Shown: positions 31,986-41,390 of the stretch, one piece after another
Layout of the letters: every line of letters begins with the position of its first letter
Position numbering within the stretch: position 1 is the first letter of the stretch
The notes under the pieces: generated by a model
What the model saw: the letters and a program-made list of their open reading frames with translations, nothing else
Database searches by the model: none
Told to the model about the DNA's origin: nothing
Translations under genes and position numbers: made by a program
Source: Candidatus Atribacteria bacterium
GTDB lineage: Bacteria > Atribacterota > Phoenicimicrobiia > Phoenicimicrobiales > Phoenicimicrobiaceae
NCBI GenBank assembly: GCA_003513845.1
Contig: DOTB01000031.1
Span: forward strand, 1-62,435
Length of the DNA: 62,435 nucleotides
Direction: 5' to 3'

Positions 31986-34796
31986 TTACTTATTGAAGTG
32001 ATTATGCATTACTCTGGCACACTTATGGCAAATAGTAGGATACTTTTGGTCTTTCCCTACTGTCTCACTATAGCACCAACATCTTTCACATTTATTACCT
32101 GGGGCTTTAGTCACTAATACTCTGATAACAGGCATTTCTTCTCCTTGATAGACATCGGATGCCAAATCTTTTTCTTCATAAAATAACTCTACTTTAGAGA
32201 CAATAAAGATTGTTTCCAACTGTCCTTCAAAGGATTTCAAGTAGTCATATATTTCTCGATCTTCAGTATAGATATTTACTTTGGCTTCTAAAGAATTCCC
32301 TATATAACCTTGCTGTCTTTTTAGTTCTAATGCTTTTAATACATCTTTCCTGATCTTTAAAATATTATCCCATTTTTGCTCTAAATCTTTATCAATATAT
32401 TTTTCGTTTATTTTAGGCCAGGAAGTAAGAAAAATACTTTCTTCATCTTCTTTAATCTCTATTAAGTGTTGCCAGATCTCCTCTGCAGTAAAACTTAATA
32501 TCGGAGCAATTAGTTTTACTAAATCATTTAATATCTGATACAAGACCGTTTGGGCTGCTCGACGTTCTATAGAATTAGAAAAAGCAGTATATAATCTATC
32601 CTTAATTATATCTAAATAAAATGAACTAAGATTGATGGTACAAAAATTATGAATTTCATGGTAAAGAGAGTGAAATTCAAATTTTTCATAATCTTCATTT
32701 ACTCTTTTAATTAAACCTTGAAAATTACTCAAGACTAATCTATCTAATTCAGTTAATTTATCATAAGAAATTATATCGGTTTCAGGATTAAAGTCATATA
32801 GATTTCCCAAGATAAAGCGAGCAGTATTTCTAATTCTCCTATATATTTCTACTAATTGATCTAATATTTTGTTAGAAATCCTGATGTCAGTCTGATAATC
32901 AGAGGAAGCAACCCATAATCTTAATATATCTGCTCCATATTTTTCAATAATCTCCTGGGGGGCAATAACATTTCCCAATGATTTGGACATTTTCTTGCCT
33001 TCGGCATCAACAATGAATCCATGAGTCAAAACAATTTTATAAGGAGCTTTTTCAAAAGCCGCCACTGAAGTTAAGAGAGAAGTTTGGAACCACCCTCTAT
33101 GTTGATCTGTCCCTTCTAAATATAATTCTGCTGGCCAATGGAGTTCCTCTCTCTTCTTGAGTACTGCAGCATGACTACATCCCGAGTCAAACCAGACATC
33201 CATTATATCTTTTTCTTTCTCAAATTCCTGACTTTTACAGTGGGGACATTGATAACCTTCGGGTAATATTTCTTTGGCAGACATAGCAAACCAGGAATTT
33301 GAACCCTTTTTTAAAAATAACTCTTTAACCTGATTAATAGTTTCGTTATTTACTATAATTTCTCTACATTTTTTACAGTAAAAAACAGGTAGAGGTACTC
33401 CCCATACCCTTTGGCGAGAAATACACCAATCGGTTCTATTTTCAACCATACCATAAATTTTTTCTTCTCCCCACTTTGGAACCCATTGAACTTTTTTTAT
33501 TTCTGATAAAGCTAAATCACGAAAAGCTTCTATTGATACAAACCATTGTTCAGTAGCCCGAAACACTACCGGTTTTTTGCAACGCCAACAATGAGGGTAA
33601 GAATGAGTTATCTTTCCAACTTTTAATAAACTTCCGTTTTCTTTTAGTTCCTCTATTACAGCGGTATTCCCTTCCTGGTAAGTCAATCCCTCAAACTTTC
33701 CACCTTTCTGGTTAAATTTCCCCTGGCTATTAAGGGTGGTAAATATCGGTATTTTATATTTAATTCCTATTTCATAATCTTCTTGTCCATGTCCAGGTGC
33801 AGTATGAACACAACCAGTCCCTTCTTCTAAAGTAGCATGTTCACCTAATATGATTACAGAATCTCTTTCAAAGATGGGGTGCTTACATTTTATACCTTCT
33901 AATAATTTACCTTTTTCTTTTCCAATAATCTGGTAATTCTTAACTCCAAATTCTTTCATCACTTTCTCTACTAAGGCAGAAGCTAATAAGAGATTTCCTT
34001 TTTCTGTCTTGACTAAACTGTATTCAATATCTGGATTAAGGGTAATTGCCATATTCCCTGGAATAGTCCAGGGAGTAGTAGTCCAGATAACCACATAGTT
34101 TTCTCCCGAATTGCTCTCAGGAAATATTTTCTCCAGATTTTCCTTGACTAAGAATTTTACGTAAATAGAAAAAGATTCTTTATCGTGGTATTCAATTTCT
34201 GCAGCAGCTAAAGCGGTTTCGCAATCAGCACACCAATAAATGGGTTTTAACCCCTTATAGATATATCCTTTAGAATACATTTTTCCAAAAATATCTACCT
34301 GTTCTGCTTCATAAGCTGGATTAAAGGTTAAATAAGGATTGTCCCAATCACCCATTACTCCTAAACGTTTAAATTCTTCTCTCTGCACATTAATATAATG
34401 TTGGGCATATTCTTTACACTTTCTCCTTAATTCAACAGGGTCAATCTCACTTAAGGATAATTTTTGATCTTTTATAACCTGGTATTCTATAGGTAATCCG
34501 TGGGTATCCCAACCAGGTACATAATGAGCATTATAATTATTCATTGATTTATATTTAGGAATTATGTCTTTCAATATTTTATTATAGGCAGTTCCTATAT
34601 GGATATTACCATTAGCATAGGGAGGGCCATCATGTAAAATATATTTCTTTAGACCTTTCTTTTTTTTCAATATTTTTTTATATATTTCTTGTTCTTCCCA
34701 AAATTTTAGCATTTTGGGTTCTTCTTGAGCTAAATTAGCCTTCATTTTAAATTTTGTTTTGGGTAAATTTAAAGTATCTTTATATTCTATTTCCAT
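31986..34796 (-). CDS. ileS: Isoleucyl-tRNA synthetase
   Basis: 936 aa from ATG at 34796 with AGGAGGGATTT upstream. Class I motifs PYANGNIHIGTA (HIGH-like, final His replaced by Thr) and KKMSKSLGN; editing domain with TTPWTIPGN; C-terminal zinc site CERCWCYSETVGK...CHKCA. Bacterial type. Expression is set by the T-box leader at 34950-35225. A MITE-like element lies between leader and gene. Confidence 0.96.
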   Translation of the reverse strand: MEIEYKDTLNLPKTKFKMKANLAQEEPKMLKFWEEQEIYKKILKKKKGLKKYILHDGPPYANGNIHIGTAYNKILKDIIPKYKSMNNYNAHYVPGWDTHGLPIEYQVIKDQKLSLSEIDPVELRRKCKEYAQHYINVQREEFKRLGVMGDWDNPYLTFNPAYEAEQVDIFGKMYSKGYIYKGLKPIYWCADCETALAAAEIEYHDKESFSIYVKFLVKENLEKIFPESNSGENYVVIWTTTPWTIPGNMAITLNPDIEYSLVKTEKGNLLLASALVEKVMKEFGVKNYQIIGKEKGKLLEGIKCKHPIFERDSVIILGEHATLEEGTGCVHTAPGHGQEDYEIGIKYKIPIFTTLNSQGKFNQKGGKFEGLTYQEGNTAVIEELKENGSLLKVGKITHSYPHCWRCKKPVVFRATEQWFVSIEAFRDLALSEIKKVQWVPKWGEEKIYGMVENRTDWCISRQRVWGVPLPVFYCKKCREIIVNNETINQVKELFLKKGSNSWFAMSAKEILPEGYQCPHCKSQEFEKEKDIMDVWFDSGCSHAAVLKKREELHWPAELYLEGTDQHRGWFQTSLLTSVAAFEKAPYKIVLTHGFIVDAEGKKMSKSLGNVIAPQEIIEKYGADILRLWVASSDYQTDIRISNKILDQLVEIYRRIRNTARFILGNLYDFNPETDIISYDKLTELDRLVLSNFQGLIKRVNEDYEKFEFHSLYHEIHNFCTINLSSFYLDIIKDRLYTAFSNSIERRAAQTVLYQILNDLVKLIAPILSFTAEEIWQHLIEIKEDEESIFLTSWPKINEKYIDKDLEQKWDNILKIRKDVLKALELKRQQGYIGNSLEAKVNIYTEDREIYDYLKSFEGQLETIFIVSKVELFYEEKDLASDVYQGEEMPVIRVLVTKAPGNKCERCWCYSETVGKDQKYPTICHKCARVMHNHFNK

Positions 34797-34825
34797 ATAA
34801 ATCCCTCCTATAGACAGCATTTAAT

Positions 34826-34937
34826 TATACTACGGTTATTTCCCAAAAAGCTGTGATGGGCACGATGTATCGTGCCCCCGTTTTCACGGGGGCAGGCTCC
34901 TACATTACTATTTTGTGTACTTTCTGGGTTACAATCA
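34826..34937. mobile_element. Short MITE-like element between T-box and ileS
   Basis: Left end GGTTATTTCCCAAAAAGC, internal GGGCACGATGTATCGTGCCC and CCCCCGTTTTCACGGGGG hairpins, right end TACTTTCTGGGTTACAATC. It is about 110 bases, shorter than most family members. Confidence 0.7.
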
Positions 34938-34949
34938 TAATATATAATA

Positions 34950-35225
34950 AAACCCCTTGTCGCTCAAAAGGACAAGAGGTTTAAATTTCTTGTGGTACCA
35001 CCTAATATTTTTCATTATCTCACGATAATGATCTCGAGGAGTAAATATATTTAAATTTTTTAAATAAATTTTACTCCAAATTTTAACGATATTCACCGTT
35101 CTAATTTACTCTTTGATTAATTTCAATTAGAAATATGGAGAGGATTTTCGATAGAAAAAAATTACAGGCTTGCACTATCCCTGCTCGCTATTAAATTATA
35201 TCTACCTACTCTTTCTCTTAGAGAA
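34950..35225 (-). promoter_or_regulatory. T-box leader of ileS (isoleucine tRNA-sensing)
   Basis: On the minus strand: AGAGAAAGAGTAGGTAGA opening stem I, distal AGCGAGCAGGGATAGTGCAA, specifier ATC (35150-35152) in TCTATCGAAAAT, the T-box bulge TTAGGTGGTACCACAAG (about 34992-35008), and a terminator hairpin CCTCTTGTCC...GACAAGGGG followed by TTTTATTAT. ATC is an isoleucine codon. Uncharged tRNA-Ile should favour the antiterminator and turn on ileS-lspA-lgt. Confidence 0.92.
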
Positions 35226-35257
35226 TAAACCAATATTTTTTATTTTAAATCTACGTA

Positions 35258-35287
35258 ATAATATCATATTAATTTAGCTTATGTCAA
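35258..35287 (-). promoter_or_regulatory. Sigma-70-type promoter for the T-box/ileS transcript
   Basis: TTGACA (35282-35287) and TATTAT (35258-35263) with an 18-base spacer, immediately upstream of the T-box stem I. The remaining spacer up to 35500 holds nothing recognisable. Confidence 0.75.
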
Positions 35288-35502
35288 TTATTCTCGCATT
35301 TCGTATATTGTACTTCATTCTGTCTCGTATTGCCTATTGTGTTCGGAATCTTTTTAAGAAAATAAAAAGTAGAGGTTAAATTCTTATTATTTAATTTGTG
35401 AATTGTATTTCACAAAGAAAAATTTGATGTAAGGGATTGGGTAACAGGGCAACTGGTAAACAGAGCCCTATATATGATAATAATATCCTGACTCCTGAAT
35501 TC

Positions 35503-35811
35503 TTAAACAATTTTTTCTATTTTATCTAAAAATTCTTTTGGGTTAATATTGTTAATCCTAATAAGTTTGTTTTTGCTGTTTATTCCTGATATTATTTCAA
35601 TCTTTGATTTTGCGATATCAAAGTATTTTGCTAAAAAAGATATACATTTTTTATTCGCTTTTCCTTCAACAGGTGGAGCGGCAATGGCAATCTTTAAAGC
35701 ACTATTATGTATCCCTATAATTTTATCTTTAGATGAATTGGGAATAATTTTCAATTTTATTATAATATTATTCCCAACTATTTTAAAAAAATCATTTGTG
35801 TTATCATTCAT
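35503..35811 (-). CDS. YggU/DUF167-family protein
   Basis: 102 aa. IKLKIIPNSSKDKIIGIHNS, APPVEGKANKKCISFLAKYF and KSKIEIISGINSKNK are the DUF167 pattern; a small conserved protein of unknown function. It overlaps the divIVA stop by 8 bases, so it is translated with divIVA. Commonly found next to yggT. Confidence 0.85.
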   Translation of the reverse strand: MNDNTNDFFKIVGNNIIIKLKIIPNSSKDKIIGIHNSALKIAIAAPPVEGKANKKCISFLAKYFDIAKSKIEIISGINSKNKLIRINNINPKEFLDKIEKIV

Positions 35812-36373
35812 TTTCTGGTTCTTCTACATCAAGATCTTTTTCTGCTTTCACTTCATCTTCTACTTTCACTTCATCTATTTTTATATCATTAGTACTTTTC
35901 TTAGTAAACTCATAATCTCCCTGCGCTTCAAATTCTTCGGTTTCTATCATATTTAGATACAGGTTCAACATTGACTTAATTCTTTCTTTAAAAATGAATT
36001 TATATCTTCTTAGATTATCAATTTCATTTTTTATTTCATCTCCTCTTTGGGTGGCCTGTTGTTTTATTGCTTCGGCTTCCATCTTTGCTTTTTCTATAAT
36101 CATTTTAGCTTCATTTTCCACTTTTTCTTTCATTTCTTCGGCTGATTTCTGGGCATTTAATAGGGCACTTCTTAAGGTTTCTTCAATATCTCTATACTCT
36201 TTCAGCCGTTCTTTCATTCTTTCAATTTCTTCATTAAGCCTGGCATTTTCACTTATTAATTCCTCATAGTCTTTTACAATCTTATCTAAGAAATCATCTA
36301 CTTCTTCCTCGTTGTATCCTCGAAAAGATCTACTAAACTCCTGCTGCTCAATATCTATTGGTGTAATCCTCAT
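35804..36373 (-). CDS. divIVA: DivIVA-family cell-pole/septum protein
   Basis: 189 aa. N-terminal membrane-binding part RITPIDIEQQEFSRSFRGYN followed by a long coiled coil (about 30-125) and an acidic C-terminus. Recognises negatively curved membrane and recruits division or pole proteins. Located in the conserved yggS-yggT-divIVA-ileS order. Confidence 0.92.
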   Translation of the reverse strand: MRITPIDIEQQEFSRSFRGYNEEEVDDFLDKIVKDYEELISENARLNEEIERMKERLKEYRDIEETLRSALLNAQKSAEEMKEKVENEAKMIIEKAKMEAEAIKQQATQRGDEIKNEIDNLRRYKFIFKERIKSMLNLYLNMIETEEFEAQGDYEFTKKSTNDIKIDEVKVEDEVKAEKDLDVEEPENE

Positions 36374-36454
36374 TCAATTATCCCCCCTCATTTAATAATT
36401 CAACTCAACCCTAGCCCGTTTCCATAAACACAGGTATATTTTAAAGTATTTATG

Positions 36455-36724
36455 TTAAAGTACTAATCTAACAAGTATATTAATTACTGATCTATGAAGT
36501 AAATTCAGTAAAAAAAAGACAATTATCGGTGATAGGTCTAGCCCCACGCTTCCCAAAGGTAAAATTATTCTAAAAGGTGCTAAAATAGGTTCTGTAATTC
36601 TATATATAAATTGTACTATTGGATTATAGCGATCCACTGGTATCCAGGATAAAAATATTCTTGCCAAAATTAAATAACCATATACTCTGAAAAGTGTATC
36701 GATTATCCGAATTAGTAAAAACAT
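36455..36724 (-). CDS. YggT-family membrane protein
   Basis: 89 aa with two membrane segments around LARIFLSWIPVDRYNPIVQF and YRITEPILAPFRIILPLGSV, the YggT/YlmG signature. Linked genetically to division and osmotic stress. sepF, usually between yggS and this gene in Firmicutes, is missing. Confidence 0.88.
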   Translation of the reverse strand: MFLLIRIIDTLFRVYGYLILARIFLSWIPVDRYNPIVQFIYRITEPILAPFRIILPLGSVGLDLSPIIVFFLLNLLHRSVINILVRLVL

Positions 36725-36834
36725 AAAAAATATTCCTTCCGTTTATTATTATTAAATTGATTAGCTGGTTTTCAAGTTAGCTAGTTAGCCAGTTTAATAC
36801 TAATAAGTCATTAACCATTAATATGGTTGACAGA

Positions 36835-37130
36835 TGAGCAAACTCCCCCTGAACCCCTTCTACTAACTTTTTTATTCCCTTTCGGTTTTATATAAATCTT
36901 TTCCTGACAATCTTGTTAAAATCCATTATTTTTATTTTAAACTTGTGCCCGTGAAACATGTACTCGTGAAAACGAGTAACGGGTATAAGAATTTATTTTG
37001 AAGCATCGGATTTTCTTTGAAATTCCAATTCACCACTATATCAATTGTAGGGGCACGATGTATCGTGCCCATAGAAAATAATAGATAACAATTTACCGAG
37101 GGCACAATTCATTGTGCCCCTACATTCTGA
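36835..37130. repeat. 190-base dispersed repeat plus composite palindrome cassette
   Basis: First part (36835-37025): GAGCAAACTCCCCCTGAACC, CCTTTCGGTTTTATA, CTGACAATCTTGTTAAAATC and AACTTGTGCCCGTGAAA, shared with 55739-55925 and partly with 56850-56935. Second part (37049-37126): GGGCACGATGTATCGTGCCC, linker, GGGCACAATTCATTGTGCCC. No gene in 36725-37206. Confidence 0.75.
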
Positions 37131-37206
37131 TTATAATCAAAAACTATAAATCAATTAACAGCTGGATGATTAGTCAATGAATCAAATTAAAATTATAAAT
37201 ATTTTA

Positions 37207-37892
37207 CTAATGAAAACCAAATATTCCTCTGCCGATTCTAACCATATTAGAACCTTCCTCAATGGCGACTTCAAAATCATCTGTCATTCCCATCGAAAGG
37301 TATTCCATCTTTATATTTTTTATATTCATATTATTTATCTGTTTACTTAATTCCCTAAGCTTCCTGAAATAAGGACGGACTTCTTCCTGGTTTTGGGCAA
37401 TAGGTGCAATGGTCATTAACCCTTTTACTCTTATTCCAGAAAATCCAGATATTTCTCTTAAGAAAAGTTCCACCTCTTCAGGTTTAATTCCATATTTGGT
37501 TTCTTCACCAGATACATTTACTTCAACTAATATATCCGTAATTTTATTAAATTGTAGGGACCGCCTATCTATTTCCTTAGCTAATTTTACACTATCTACA
37601 GAATGAATTAAATCAAACAATCCTACAGCGTATTTTGCCTTATTAGTTTGCAGGTGACCTACTAAGTGCCATTCTATATCATTAGTTAAAAGTTGATATT
37701 TTTTCTTCGCTTCCTGCACTTTATTTTCACCAATAATCTTTACTCCCGCATCTATTGCTTCTTTTATCTGGTCTATAGTGGCGGTTTTGGTAACTGCTAC
37801 TAATTTTATTTCATCAGGATTTCTGTTTACTTTTAAAGCTGTTTCCTTTATCCTTTTGTTTATTATCTCAAGATTATCTTTAACTACCCCAT
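37207..37892 (-). CDS. YggS-family PLP-binding protein, frameshifted at its start
   Basis: PLP homeostasis protein with conserved LVAVTKTATIDQIKEAIDAG (PLP lysine), IGENKVQEAKKKY, WHLVGHLQTNK, SMGMTDDFEVAIEEGSNMVR and IGRGIFG. The continuous frame is open from a TAA at 37906 but has no ATG/GTG/TTG before the conserved region. The ATG at 37892, 4 bases after the phoU stop and well placed behind AAGGA, is one base out of frame: ATG-GGG-TAG. One more G in the GGGG run restores ATG-GGG-GTA-GTT. This is a one-base deletion, sequencing error, or a rare ATT start. Confidence 0.8.
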
Positions 37893-37895
37893 AAA

Positions 37896-38597
37896 TTATA
37901 ATTCCTTATTGCTATTTTTGAAGCATTTGTCTATTCTCTCTCCATTAACGATGTATACTACTCGCTCAGCTAAATTTGTGGCATGATCAGCAATCCGTTC
38001 AATATTATCTGAAACAAAAATCAAATGAATTGCCCGGCTAATAGTATGAGGGTCCTCCATCATAAAGGTTAATAGTTCTCGAAATATCTGTTCATTCAGG
38101 TTGTCAACTGTTTTATCTCTTAACCATACTTCCTTTGCCAGTGCCACATCTCCATTAAAATACGCAGTTAAACCATCCCTTAACATATTTTGAGCAATTT
38201 CAGCCATTCGGGGAATATCTACTAAAGGTTTTACCATAGGTTTGGTAGACAAATATTGGCTCGCCTTAGCTATATTTACTGCGTGATCTGCAACTCTCTC
38301 TAAATCGGAAATAGTCTTAAATCCACATCCGATAATTCGCAAGGTCTTAGCAATGGGATGGCGTAGGGCAATCATCTGTAAACATTGTTCCTCGATATCA
38401 ACCTCCATCTTATCAATTATATCATCATTTTGGATTACTTTTGCGGCTAAATCTAAATTTTGTTCAACTAAAGACCTTATTGACTTTTCAATTGCTTCTT
38501 CAACCAGATTTGACATCTTTATTAAATTTTCCTTTAAATCCACAAGCTCGTCATCAAAATATAATTTTTTATCTTTCGTACTCGTTTTTTTTATCAT
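37896..38597 (-). CDS. phoU: PhoU-family regulator
   Basis: 233 aa, two PhoU three-helix repeats with metal-binding motifs (ISDLERVADHAVNIAK and SDNIERIADHATNLAE). Regulates phosphate uptake or related metabolism. No pst transporter or PhoR is nearby. It precedes yggS by a few bases, an uncommon pairing. Confidence 0.9.
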   Translation of the reverse strand: MIKKTSTKDKKLYFDDELVDLKENLIKMSNLVEEAIEKSIRSLVEQNLDLAAKVIQNDDIIDKMEVDIEEQCLQMIALRHPIAKTLRIIGCGFKTISDLERVADHAVNIAKASQYLSTKPMVKPLVDIPRMAEIAQNMLRDGLTAYFNGDVALAKEVWLRDKTVDNLNEQIFRELLTFMMEDPHTISRAIHLIFVSDNIERIADHATNLAERVVYIVNGERIDKCFKNSNKEL

Positions 38598-38807
38598 AAT
38601 TTGTCTATCCTTTGCATTATATTCGAAACTATCTCACCCTAATCCTCATACGAAATACTATATACTATTTTATGCTTAATATACCAAAAATATTAAAATT
38701 TTTCAATTATTTTAAAGAAAGTATCGAGTATATAATAAGTGCGGAGTTAAGAAAGAGAAAAAGATACAGACTTGTCCTTGCGAAAATGGGGTTATTAATT
38801 TTGTTCC

Positions 38808-39545
38808 TCATTTAATCTTTTTCAGGGCAGCGCCTCCCAAATAGGCCTCTTGAACTTTCTTGTTATTCTTTAATTCTGGGGATAGTCCGCTTATTGAAAT
38901 ATTTCCAGTTTCCAAAATATATCCTCTATGAGCTATACCAAGTGCTTTGCGGGCATTTTGTTCTACTAATAATATCGCAATACCCTGACTGTTGATTTCA
39001 TAGATTATTTTAAAAATTTGTTTTACTAATAAGGGTGCTAATCCAAGAGAAGGCTCATCTAAAAGTAGCATCCGGGGATTACTCATTAAACCTCTTCCGA
39101 TGGCTAACATTTGTTGTTCTCCACCAGAAAGTGTCCCTGATAATTGATTCTTTCTTTTTTCCAGAATTGGGAATAGATTATATACCCTTTCTTTCCTCTC
39201 ACTAACTAATTTTGCATTTTTTCTATCGGTAAAAGCTCCTAAATTGAGATTTTCCTCTACAGTAAGAGTAGCAAATACTTTTCGACCTTCAGGGACATGG
39301 GAAATACCTCTCATAACTATTTCAAAGGCCGGAACATTATTAAGTTCTTTTTCTTCAAATTCTATTTTTCCCTTTTTAATAGGTAATAAACCAGAAATCG
39401 CCCTCAAAAGAGTACTTTTTCCTGCTCCATTTGCCCCCAAAACGGTCACTATTTCACCTTCGTTAACTTCCAGAGAAATACCTTTAAGTGCTTCGATAGA
39501 ACCATAAAATATATGTAAATTATTAATTTTTAGTAGTGCACTCAT
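38808..39545 (-). CDS. livF: Branched-chain/amino-acid ABC transporter ATPase LivF
   Basis: 245 aa. Walker A GANGAGKST, signature LSGGEQQML, Walker B MLLLDEP with SLGLAP, and the LivF-type HVPEGRKVFATLTVEENL. Drives import with LivG, LivH, LivM and the LivK-like binding protein. Last gene of the transporter operon, 5 bases after livG. Confidence 0.93.
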   Translation of the reverse strand: MSALLKINNLHIFYGSIEALKGISLEVNEGEIVTVLGANGAGKSTLLRAISGLLPIKKGKIEFEEKELNNVPAFEIVMRGISHVPEGRKVFATLTVEENLNLGAFTDRKNAKLVSERKERVYNLFPILEKRKNQLSGTLSGGEQQMLAIGRGLMSNPRMLLLDEPSLGLAPLLVKQIFKIIYEINSQGIAILLVEQNARKALGIAHRGYILETGNISISGLSPELKNNKKVQEAYLGGAALKKIK

Positions 39546-39550
39546 ATCCT

Positions 39551-40402
39551 TTAGCTCTCCTCCTCTTCCTCTTTTCCAAGATATGCCTCAATTACAATTG
39601 GATTATGGTAAACTTCTTCTGGTTTACCTTCAGCAATTTTCTTTCCTTCGTCCATTACTGTTACCCAGTCAGAAATTCCCATAACCACATTCATATCATG
39701 CTCAATAAGCAAAATAGTTAGATTTTCTTTTAATAAATCTTTAAGAAATTTCACCAAATCTTCTGACTCTTTATCATTTAGGCCACTACTGGGTTCATCT
39801 AAAATCAATAAATCAGGATTAGAAGCTAAAGCGCGGGCAATTTCCAACAGCCTCTGATTACCATAAGCAATATTTTTAGCTAATTCATCTCGATATTTCC
39901 ATAACCCTACCTGTTGAAGACGTCTTTTGGCAATTTCTCGAATTTCTGACTCTTCCTTCCTCTGAGAAGAAGTTCTAAAAATAGAAGACCTTACACCTTC
40001 TCTACTTCGACAGTGCTGACCAGCCATTACGTTTTCTAAACAAGTCATATTGTTAAATAATCTAATATTTTGAAAAGTACGGGCAATACCTTTTTCAATA
40101 ATCTGGTGGGGTTTTTTCCCGGCAAGATCTTCCCCTTTAAAGATAACTTTTCCCCCATCAGCCTGGTATATGCCGGTAACTACATTAAAAACAGTAGTTT
40201 TTCCCGCTCCATTAGGACCTATCAGACTACTAATTTCTCCCTTATATACTTTTAAATCAAAATTATTTACGGCGATTAAGCCACCAAATTTTTTGGTTAA
40301 TTTTATGGTCTGCAAAACAACTTGATTAAGTTTATTGATTTCTTTAATTTCATTTTCAGTTTTGTTTATTATTTCAATATGACCATTGCTATCCTTAGAC
40401 AT
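39551..40402 (-). CDS. livG: Amino-acid ABC transporter ATPase LivG
   Basis: 283 aa from ATG at 40402 with AGGAGAAGATA upstream; it overlaps the livM end by 8 bases. Walker A GPNGAGKTT, FQNIRLFNNMTCLENVMAGQ, signature IAYGNQRLLEIARAL and LLILDEPSSGL. The N-terminus is about 30 residues longer than usual (KTENEIKEINKLNQ). Confidence 0.92.
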   Translation of the reverse strand: MSKDSNGHIEIINKTENEIKEINKLNQVVLQTIKLTKKFGGLIAVNNFDLKVYKGEISSLIGPNGAGKTTVFNVVTGIYQADGGKVIFKGEDLAGKKPHQIIEKGIARTFQNIRLFNNMTCLENVMAGQHCRSREGVRSSIFRTSSQRKEESEIREIAKRRLQQVGLWKYRDELAKNIAYGNQRLLEIARALASNPDLLILDEPSSGLNDKESEDLVKFLKDLLKENLTILLIEHDMNVVMGISDWVTVMDEGKKIAEGKPEEVYHNPIVIEAYLGKEEEEES

Positions 40403-41378
40403 TATCTTCTCCTGCCTTTGGTAAAAGTGATTTAAATTCAATTGCCCCCCTCTTCCTGGGCCAGATGCCACCAGGTCTAAAGATCATCATAACCACCATT
40501 GCTACTCCAAATATCAGCATTCGGTACTGGGCAAATGTACGAAATACTTCGGGGAAAAGACTGATAGCTGCAGAACCTATTAATACTCCAGGAATAGACC
40601 CCATTCCCCCGATAAGAACAATACAGAAAAGCATACAAGATTCCATAAAAGTAAAACTCTCTGGAGATACAATCATTAATTTGCTGGCATATATATTGCC
40701 AGCTACTCCGGCTAAACCTGCACCTAGAACAAAAGCCAATAATTTATAGTATCTGACATCAATCCCGGTCGATTCAGCAGCGATTTCATCTTCTCTAATA
40801 CAATTCCAGGCTCGTCCAATCCGGGAACGCTGCAAATTAATAAGACCGAGGATGCTCAATCCTACTATTATCCAAATTACAAAGTAAGATTCAATGGAAG
40901 TATCAATTACTAAAGGACCTCCAAAAGAAAGAAAATCTATTCCAAAAACTCCATTTGGTCCTCCAGTAATGCCAAAGGGATTATTGATAAGGGTCAATCT
41001 AACAATTTCTCCCATACCAATAGTAACAATACAGAGATAATCTCCTCGTAAATGAATGATAGGGGAACAGACTAACCAGGCAAAACCAGCTGCTGCCAGA
41101 GCACTAACTGGCATTAAAAAAATTATGGGAATACCAAAATGAGTATTAAGAATTGCGGTAGTATAGGCACCAATAGCCATAAAACCCATATGCCCCAAAT
41201 CGAATAACCCTACTTCACCTAAAACAATATTCAAACTTAAGCCTAAAAGAGCATAAATTCCAAAGAAAAAGAAGACATCAATCCAATAATTGTTCATCAT
41301 AAAAGGGGACACTGCTAATAATGCTATCACTAAAAAAATAGGCCAGTTCTTTAAAATAGTATTTTCATTTAATTTCAT
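40395..41378 (-). CDS. livM: Amino-acid ABC transporter permease LivM
   Basis: 327 aa, about eight to ten membrane segments; GLSLNIVLGEVGLFDLGHMG and GNIYASKLMIVSPESFTF are LivM hallmarks. Pairs with LivH. 12 bases separate it from livH. Confidence 0.92.
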   Translation of the reverse strand: MKLNENTILKNWPIFLVIALLAVSPFMMNNYWIDVFFFFGIYALLGLSLNIVLGEVGLFDLGHMGFMAIGAYTTAILNTHFGIPIIFLMPVSALAAAGFAWLVCSPIIHLRGDYLCIVTIGMGEIVRLTLINNPFGITGGPNGVFGIDFLSFGGPLVIDTSIESYFVIWIIVGLSILGLINLQRSRIGRAWNCIREDEIAAESTGIDVRYYKLLAFVLGAGLAGVAGNIYASKLMIVSPESFTFMESCMLFCIVLIGGMGSIPGVLIGSAAISLFPEVFRTFAQYRMLIFGVAMVVMMIFRPGGIWPRKRGAIEFKSLLPKAGEDNV

Positions 41379-41390
41379 TTGTTTACCCCT

